A DNA stretch of 64,000 nucleotides. Source: Phalacrocorax aristotelis. Its lineage: Eukaryota; Chordata; Aves; Suliformes; Phalacrocoracidae. Below the pieces are notes generated by a model. That model searched no databases and was not told the origin of the DNA. It worked only from the letters and a program-made list of their open reading frames with translations. Shown here piece by piece: positions 57,601 to 64,000 of the stretch. The position numbers and the translations under genes were made by a program. Each line of letters begins with the position of its first letter. The first letter of the stretch is position 1. The stretch is taken from contig NC_134281.1 of assembly GCF_949628215.1 (NCBI RefSeq), positions 41,276,512-41,340,511 on the forward strand, given 5' to 3'.

Positions 57601-60600
57601 TAACTAAGAGAAGTTAAAAGAAAGAAGTTGAAAGTCATGCTACCTCCCAGAGCTGAAAGATTACTGGATGAATAACCTATTTGTTCAAATTCCCCTCTGT
57701 TGAATCTTTTTTTATCAATTATTTTATGATGTGGCATTATCATCCTAAAATATTATTTCTCCTCATTACATTACTTTACAAAACCTTGAACATAAAACAG
57801 AGAACCAAGATATACAGGAAGCTGAATCAGTGTGTGACTGGGGAGGTGGGGACAGAGTCCAGGCAAGACACAGTCTGTTCCTTTATGTTGTGACAATACA
57901 GGACAATAAAAACAGTGACCTGGTTCTCTGGCTTTAGAGAATACTCTGAAATAAGTCACTGAATAACAGAAAGATGTGCCTAATAGAAGGAATTGGGATA
58001 ATCAAATCACTGTCAATAAAATTCAGGTGATTAGACCAGGTTTGGAGCTACTTAAATGACAGGAAGCTCCATGGAAGAGAATTAGACTTGTAAGTCTCTG
58101 AAGGGAAAACACAAAGTTGTTTGGCTGCAGCACCGTTAAGCCAAAAAACATTGGATCATCATCAGTCACAGTGTTAACTGTGTAAAACATGCCTGTCTCC
58201 AGCTGTGATTAGAAAACATTCACATTGCCTTCCAAGGCTGAAGAGAGAGCAGCAGTAACTAAATATACCAATTGAAAAATGTCATTTATATAAAAGAAGT
58301 ACAAGCAAACAACAATGTTTTTTCATTGTACAGGCAAAAGCAACTCATCTGATGGGGCAAAATTAAGTGGTATTTATTCAAAATTAATATATTCACCTAC
58401 AAGCAGAAAAAAACAGAAAAGCTAAATATACTCAACATAAGGAGTATCTCTGCATTTTGATCTGGCCTTTGTTAAGACCTGTAAGTCTGTGTTTGCCAAA
58501 AGAAGAGCAGAAATAAGAATTACTTAAGGGGATTTTATTTTTTAAATTGGAATCCCCGAAAAATCAAAAATACTAAGTCAAAGTGAATGACTCCAGTCCC
58601 TCATAGGTTCTTATGAAAATCCCCACCATGAATATTAAAGACGGATTTCGGTCCCTGGCAGACCCGGAGAAATCTCTGACAGAACCTCAATGCAGAGCCC
58701 AGGCAGGCTGCTGGCCAAGTAAACTGCTGCAGGGAGGAGTTCTGGTTGTGGGTGCTATTCTATCACGTTCTCATCACCAATTTCTAGGGCAAACTCATCC
58801 CAAATAACCTGTATAGTATCTTTCAGAAATTCTGGTGTCCATATGGAAGTCGTAACAACTTTACAGTGAATTACAGATACTCCGAGAACACTTTAAGCAG
58901 CTTATAACCTTGGGGTTTTTCTGACTAAGAAGTAACATCTGCAAATTACTTTTTTTTTTTTTTTTATGGCATATATAGCACTTCTTGGTTCCTGCAAGCT
59001 TCAAAATGAAGATAACGATGCTAAGCTGCTTGGCTAGAATAAGATAAAATAATTGACTCTCTACATGAAGTGTGTATGAGCAGCTCCAAGAGAAATGGAT
59101 GTACCATGCTCCTCAAGCTCTAAATTAAAGAGGATATTTTTGCCAGTAACAGCAACTTGTCTCTACATCAGCAGGTGTTAGCAAATCAAAAGCTCAGTTA
59201 AGATAAAATAACTCACTTGTGGACAGTGAGTACAGTCTGCTCTTACATCTTCATAGCCTTTTCACAGTAAAATGCTTTTCTTAAAGACAGCTTTAATGAG
59301 AACACTTGATTTTAGTTGTAATTTCTTAGAACTTTGAGAATATTTTTCAGTATAAGAGCTCCACAAATATGTATTTTGACAAAAGTTTTTTTGTCACATA
59401 CCTGATGAACTTTATTCAACTGCAAAAAAGGTGGGCCAACTGCTGAGTTTATAAGGTGAGGTAAACCTGCAGATGCTCCAAGAACTGTTTTGGGAACACA
59501 AGACAAAGTTTCAGTGTTTTGTAAGTTTAGCAAGTATAGATCTTTATAAGAGTTATTCTGAATTTGTCAGATTTTGTTCCCATGAAACTTTCCAGTATAC
59601 TAAAGGTCACTATAATGAAACCTTTCAATACTCCCAGCTTTGATCTGCAATTAACAGCATATCAGAGATCAAATATACTTTTATGGAGGTCCTCTAAAGC
59701 TGAGAGTTTTGCTCAAAAGATGCAGAAATGCCTGCAGTTGACGGCAAGACCACAGTATTAGCTAAAATGCTTTGAAACTTCAACGTTAGCTAAAGTGTTT
59801 CTTCAGTAAAGTGTTCACTTCACACACAATTTCTGTGCATATACTGTCAGTAGATGATGTCACAAACTCTTAGCTGTCCCCCGCTTGACTCTTGAAATTA
59901 TCTGTTCTCATTCCTGTTCCTAATACTTTCACTATTTGAAATGTGGTAAGATTGTTTTTAATACGTTTATTCACATCCATTCTAATGAGAGGTCAGAGAA
60001 ATGTTTTTGGCTAATGCTGTTATGAAATATTGTGTATGACTATAATATCATCCCAGTGAATAACGATTTACATTGGAATCAACAGGAGAAAGACTCAGGC
60101 TGCAAAATTCAGATCTAGAATCAGATTTAAACTTGCCATTTTAATGATGTCTGCAAAGGACACTTCATTTTAAACCCATTTCTAATACAAGCATTCAGAG
60201 ACCACAGAGTCAATGTGAGGACATTTTTAAGGTAACACCACATTTTTCCCAGATGCAATAGTGTAACAATCCATCTCTTGCTTTTGCTTCAGAAGATGTG
60301 AAAGTGTCTACACAAACACACTGAAACAGTGTCTGCCCAGATTTTAAAATAGCATTCCTGCTTGTCTCCTTTGCTGAAAGCTTTGCATCACATCAAGAAC
60401 AAGGTTTCTTTTTTTAACTCGTTCTGAAACAACTTACCAGGTTTAACAGCATGTCCACGCAACTGGGGCTGCAGTAACATTTGCAACATTGCTGGATTAT
60501 TAAAACTTTTCATGATCTGCACTGGATTTGGCTCTGGAAGCAAGCCTTTCCTATTGTTCCTCATCTCCGATTAGGAGAGACACAAAAATGTTAGAATCAG

Positions 60601-61613
60601 GAGAAAACAAATAACATATTTAAATCCCTCAAACTTGTGTGATTGTAATGTACACATTTCATTTTACGCAGAAAAAAACATCTCTTTCCCTGTTTCCTGC
60701 TCCTTTCCATGGTCCTCTTCCCTCAGATGAAACATCAAACAAACTATTCACCCAGAACTCCAAGAATATTATTTTTCCTAAGACACATTTCTTTTTTTTC
60801 CCTTAAACCAAGACAGAGTTATCAATAAAGGAGAATATGAAAGCCACTGTTAACATGAACATCACAAACCATCTTATAATAGCACCACTCATGTCTTTTA
60901 TAAAGATGTAGGCTAAAGCTAGCCTAAGTAATGAGACTGTTCTGCTCCTACTTTTGAGGCAGCTTCATGAAACACCACATCCAATTTTCTAGGAAATAAT
61001 TTGATAAGACATTTGAGTGTAAAAAGCCTTCTTCTATATCAAGTATGAAATTAAACTATTTGCCCTACCTTGAAATTTATCTTAAAACTGCCAAATTCTT
61101 GCCTCTCTGTTTTAAACCAAGTTTAACTTGTCAAATAACTCCACTTACAGTTACTTTTGTTTTGAACTGGAACAATTTCTCATACATAAAATCAAACTTA
61201 CTAAAATCCCAGAGTTACACAAATATAACTTTCTGATACCTTATGGCCATATTTTGCCATTCCTCCTTGCAGAATATGGCCATGCTTTTCCTAGAAAGGA
61301 GACTGAATTGGGCTGACTAAAAAGGCTAATACTTCAAAAAGCTTGGCTCGTGTTCCTAATGTAAAGCAGCTGAATCTCTCTGACCCAACTCATTCTGAAA
61401 ACAGACTTTCAAATATCTTACCATCCTTTGCGCTGCTATAAGTGCTGCTAACGTGCTTCTGCCTGGCGCTCCCGGAGCACAGTATGACACCTGGACTCTC
61501 TTTCCTTTGATAATCACGCCATCGGTGACTTCTTGTACTTTCTCAGCCTGCTCTGCAGTTTCATACTCAACCACCGCAAAGTCACCAATATAACTATCTT
61601 CATCTTGAGCAAA
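45496..61613 (-). CDS. RAVER2: Ribonucleoprotein PTB-binding 2 (raver-2), C-terminal 454 residues over ten exons; 5' part outside the window
   Basis: Ten minus-strand exons join in frame to 1365 bases ending in TGA. They encode, in order: the C-terminal half of the third RRM (GDFAVVEYETAEQ to GAPGRSTLAALIAAQRM), a leucine-rich stretch (GLLPEPNPVQIMKS), a hydrophobic low-complexity region, two PTB-interacting motifs (GLLGEPP, SLLGEPP), the conserved KEIRLSTNPYLNLASVLP block, and a basic C-terminus KKKRVY. Raver proteins are nuclear hnRNPs that bind PTB RRM2 through [S/G][I/L]LGxPP motifs and modulate splicing; this is family knowledge. Human RAVER2 has 691 residues, so roughly the first 35% is missing to the right. 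Convergent with JAK1, as in mammals. A 30-codon exon near the end (49777-49866) may be optional. Confidence 0.93.
45643..49776 (-). other. RAVER2: RAVER2 last intron
   Basis: 4.1 kb between the 30-codon exon and the terminal exon. Contains a degenerate CA/CG-rich tract near 47110-47145 and a tandem pair of small palindromes (47589-47620). No exon or mobile element recognised. Confidence 0.7.
47589..47620. repeat. Tandem pair of small inverted repeats CTCCT-rtcc-AGGAG
   Basis: Two 14-base units (47589-47602 and 47607-47620), 18 bases apart, each with perfect 5-base arms and a 4-base loop. Confidence 0.7.
49777..49866 (-). CDS. RAVER2: RAVER2 30-codon phase-0 exon, possibly alternative
   Basis: Acceptor ctttatag, donor gtgaga, 90 bases, phase 0 on both sides and open in the gene's frame. 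It reads EAVQQWYQHYAQAYSSNQAR then VDEFANEASE. It can be included or skipped without changing frame: the previous exon ends EYTQ and the next begins VASTRSEKRGSS. In the human protein as I recall it, YAQ runs straight into VSSLRNEKRG, so this exon may be absent or alternatively spliced there. Good splice sites and frame argue that it is real. Confidence 0.75.
51687..51832 (-). CDS. RAVER2: RAVER2 exon: AIASKASSPPQQTG segment
   Basis: Acceptor tatgaacag (phase 1 join giving Ala), donor gtatgt. It reads AIASKASSPPQQTGLSNNMV, DAAVSQGTTSQHAMENYFNY and ends HGEYTQ. It aligns with the SQHALEK and DYAQ region of human RAVER2 as I remember it. Confidence 0.9.
52227..52338 (-). CDS. RAVER2: RAVER2 exon with second PTB-binding motif SLLGEPP
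   Basis: Acceptor ttttgcag, donor gtaagc. It reads TPLKKQTSLLGEPPKEIRLS then TNPYLNLASVLPGLCLP plus one base. SLLGEPP lies at 52297-52317. The following block is the most strongly conserved C-terminal part of raver-2. Confidence 0.94.
54329..54579 (-). CDS. RAVER2: RAVER2 exon: Thr/Gln/Ala-rich segment
   Basis: Acceptor gactgcag, donor gtaagg. It completes Ser then reads SNLTPIQTAATAMGMLPFFP, QHIVAQAIPGQNN and ends LKSTDTSSG in phase 0. No known fold; the composition suggests disorder. The largest RAVER2 exon here. Confidence 0.88.
54998..55016. repeat. C5-G-C13 homopolymer tract
   Basis: Poly-C on plus, so poly-G in RAVER2 pre-mRNA. Confidence 0.9.
55667..55778 (-). CDS. RAVER2: RAVER2 exon with first PTB-binding motif GLLGEPP
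   Basis: Acceptor cttatag, donor gtaaat. It begins KPGLLGEPPTMLLQTVLGIG and ends GTRGEALK plus one base. GLLGEPP (55752-55772) fits the raver PTB-RRM2-interacting consensus. Confidence 0.92.
55971..56075 (-). CDS. RAVER2: RAVER2 exon: SSVLGSTSNLLLQ segment
   Basis: Acceptor atttcgtag, donor gtaagg, 35 codons, phase 0. It reads SSVLGSTSNLLLQSPAHLPL then PQQQLMKMENIQANS. Low-complexity Leu/Gln-rich sequence, probably disordered. Confidence 0.88.
59402..59484 (-). CDS. RAVER2: RAVER2 exon: VLGASAGLPHL segment
   Basis: Acceptor caaaacag, donor gtatgt. It completes a Val codon and reads LGASAGLPHLINSAVGPPFL then QLNKVHQ. Phase fits both neighbours. Confidence 0.9.
60438..60564 (-). CDS. RAVER2: RAVER2 exon: leucine-rich linker after RRM3
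   Basis: Acceptor atcggag, donor gtaagt. It reads MRNNRKGLLPEPNPVQIMKS then NNPAMLQMLLQPQLRGHAVKP. GLLPEPN is shared by raver-1 and raver-2. It ends with one base of the next codon. Confidence 0.93.
61422..61613 (-). CDS. RAVER2: RAVER2 exon: end of RRM3
   Basis: On the minus strand the acceptor tgtttcag is followed by FAQDEDSYIGDFAVVEYETA, then KGKRVQVSYCAPGAPGRST and LAALIAAQRM, with donor gtaaga. It has 64 codons and is phase 0 at both ends. GDFAVVEYET is the RNP1-like strand of the RRM. The first half of this RRM lies beyond the window. Confidence 0.94.
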
Positions 61614-64000
61614 CTGAAACAACATTTCACAATACACTGAACAAAACAGAATTTCAGGAACTGCCTTGCAATATTTTCAGGTATCCCTTGCAAAATATTT
61701 TGTGAACAGCTGACACCCTATGTTAATGCCTACCCAAATGAGTATGTTTCTTTTTCAAACATGCAAGATATAAGATGAATATACTATCTTTATATGATAT
61801 TTGGCATGCATGCTTTATCTACTTGAATTACCACCTTCATTTCAATGTGATCTCATAGAGAACCTAAGCTATGACATTTATTTAACATGTATTTTCAGAA
61901 CAAAGAAGGAAGGAGAAGGAAATTGTAAATACAGCTCTATGCTACAATAATTTTTATTTTTATTTTGCAGGATAAGAATTATAAACTCATTATTGTTCAG
62001 TTTTTAAGCCTACAATAATAAAAAATGTCATTCATCAGACATGATAGTTGTTGAAACGTGTAACAATACAAATTCCACTGATATATACTGCCTTTTAGGA
62101 GAATATGAAGTCTGTGGTTGTATTTAATGCCAAGAGATGATGCCAGACCGATCAATCAAGCAGACTGGAGACAGGCTTACGTGTCAAACAATGCTCTGTC
62201 CTTTGTTTGCAGAGTTTTATAGCAGAATGAGCAGATTTAAATCAAACAAAAAAAGGGGATGAGAAGGGAGGGAATAAAGCTTAGGCAAAAATCTCCAGTA
62301 CCAAAATGAACAGAAATTATATACTAATACTAGCTCTGATGTGGAAGCGAGGAAATCTCTTCTAGATTTCACTGGATAAAAACAACCTATTCCCAACGAT
62401 TACATCCCACAAACTTACACTAACAACTGAAATATAAATCTCAAAGATTCTGGGGAAAAAAAAAAAAAAAGAGGCTGGTCAGATATTTAATGCCACTGTT
62501 AAAGACTAGCCTCTGGGCCACACATACATACATGGTGGGGGCAGGGGTGGGTGGGTGGGGGTGTGTGTGTGTGTGTGTGTGTAAAGTTGACATAGGAAAT
62601 TAATGAGGTTTTCTGGTCCATTTTGTTGAAGCAAAGGACAAAACATTGTTCCTGTAAGTCCTAGAAAAATACCGTTTCCTAAGACCCATGTATAAGTATC
62701 AGGCTTCAGCTCTTCCTAACAGAACATTTCAATAGAGGAGAAATCAAGTTGACTTAAAAAAATGGTAACGTTGGAATAAAATTAAATAAACCAGTTTCTT
62801 AGCTGAACTCATGAAATAATTTTAGGTAAAAGATCATATTTACGTGATGAAATACTGCATCAGAGTTACCAGCAGAACTAAGCTATGAAAGCAGCATAAG
62901 ACAGCTACGTTAAAGAAGCCATACCAGGAGATGGGCAAAATGGTCATAGTGACCCTACTGGAGGGACAATCTGAGTGCAGGAGTGGTGTGAAGGCTGGAT
63001 TGGCCAAAACTAGGAAACGGAAGAAAGAGGGAGACTCTAGTCATGAAGATGTAAAATAACAAGAGCACAAGCAAACATTTTTGTTTTTCTAAATTGTATT
63101 CATTCTCCTAAAAGTTTTCCAGACAAAGGCACTTCTCCTAGTCATTCTCTGTTGAAATTCCCTCCCACCCATGTTTCTGCTACCCTGTCGTCTCCTAGTT
63201 TTCCTCTTATGTCTCTACCCATCACGTCATACCCTCTCCTTGCTTCTTCCACACTTTCTTGGGTCTTCCTCCTTCTCTTTTCTTTGTACTTACTTTTTAG
63301 GTCATTTCACTCATGAAACCATAATTAATTAGCACTATTGCAATGAGAATTCACTCACTGTCTTCCCTTTTTCATCTATCACATTTGAACTACTTGTTTA
63401 CCTACCTCCACCCTCCTATCTTCCCTCTCCAGAGGGCTGCTTCCCCCTTTAGCACATGGGGTTCACCTCCATCACTCACCCATTACGTCTGCAAACCAGG
63501 AGACGTGCCTCTCCCAGCCACCCCTTGAGGCAGTCTCCCTTACCAGTCAGTACCTGTTGGATGCCCAATGGAAACATGAGGCATGACTGACAATAGATCA
63601 CACGTTTATTCTCTGGAAATGACTAAGAATAAATCATAAGTTATCATAAGTAAACCTATTTTTCTTCTGTTATCATACGTCTATGATCTACCTGTCAGTC
63701 TATTACACAGTGTGTTTACAACTGATAGGTAATATGAGAACATGCCAAGAATGTTTTCTTGGATATATTTTTGACTGAGTGCCTATTTCCTAATTCAAAA
63801 GCATACTATTTAATTCCTGTATTTCATAAAAGCATGTATTTATTGCCATTTACTGATAGAACACATACAGAAACAGACCCTCGCATACACCAGGCGTGAC
63901 CCATGTATCATTATGACTTAAGAAGGAATGTAAAAGTGAAATTTTAAGTGCACAGTAAAATACTGCTAGTGAAAATCATCTTTATCAAAGAAGCCTGTAT
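61614..64000 (-). other. RAVER2: RAVER2 intron continuing past the window end
   Basis: No exon matching the first half of RRM3 was found up to 64000, so the next 5' exon lies outside. Contains the G-rich/GT tract 62537-62582. Confidence 0.65.
62537..62582. repeat. G-run cluster followed by (GT)n microsatellite
   Basis: Five G-runs of 3-5 (62537-62560) separated by 1-2 bases, then about 11 GT units to 62582. Confidence 0.85.

Larger units (their letters stand above)
56076..61421 (-). other. RAVER2: RAVER2 introns between 56076 and 61421
   Basis: Introns 56076-59401, 59485-60437 and 60565-61421. AT-rich; T16 run at 58950-58965. No exon or mobile element recognised. Confidence 0.7.

Noticed and set aside
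61614-64000. Further RAVER2 5' exon in the right-hand end
   Set aside because: No block with acceptor, donor and RRM-like translation was found; the pyrimidine-rich 63100-63540 stretch gives only low-complexity frames.

Overview
This is a vertebrate chromosomal window with long introns, GT-AG splice sites and about 40% GC. It is almost certainly from a bird: it carries two 3'-end fragments of CR1 LINEs, the dominant avian retroposon, and a solo LTR of a type recognisable from bird genomes. The two genes read as close bird versions of mammalian proteins. The species cannot be fixed from the sequence; a neoavian is a guess.

Layout. Positions 1-11340 are upstream or 5' intron DNA with no supported coding exon. 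They hold a solo endogenous-retrovirus LTR (5707-6322, minus strand) and one splice-site-flanked block (7762-7842) that could be a 5'UTR exon. From 11341 to about 43480 on the plus strand lies JAK1, the Janus tyrosine kinase. Twenty-four exons (2-25 in mammalian numbering) can be joined without a frame break into a 1153-residue protein with FERM, SH2, pseudokinase and kinase domains. Exon 1 and the main promoter were not found and probably lie to the left of the window. Two antisense CR1 fragments sit in introns 6 and 7.

From about 43640 rightwards on the minus strand lies the 3' part of RAVER2 (ribonucleoprotein, PTB-binding 2). Ten coding exons (61613 down to 45496) encode the last 454 residues: the end of the third RRM, two PTB-binding motifs and the basic C-terminus. 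The 5' exons lie beyond position 64000. The two genes are convergent, with predicted poly(A) signals only about 200 bp apart, the same JAK1/RAVER2 tail-to-tail order as in mammals.

Function. JAK1 couples class II, gamma-c and gp130 cytokine receptors to STATs at the membrane. RAVER2 is a nuclear hnRNP that works with PTB in splicing. They share a 3' boundary, not a pathway. No prokaryote-type system, CRISPR array, tRNA or rRNA gene was seen. The notable details are at splicing and start-site level: a weak first ATG six bases before a splice junction followed by a strong in-frame ATG, a GC-AG intron, a NAGNAG acceptor behind a 13-C run, and a 30-codon symmetric RAVER2 exon that I do not recall in mammals.
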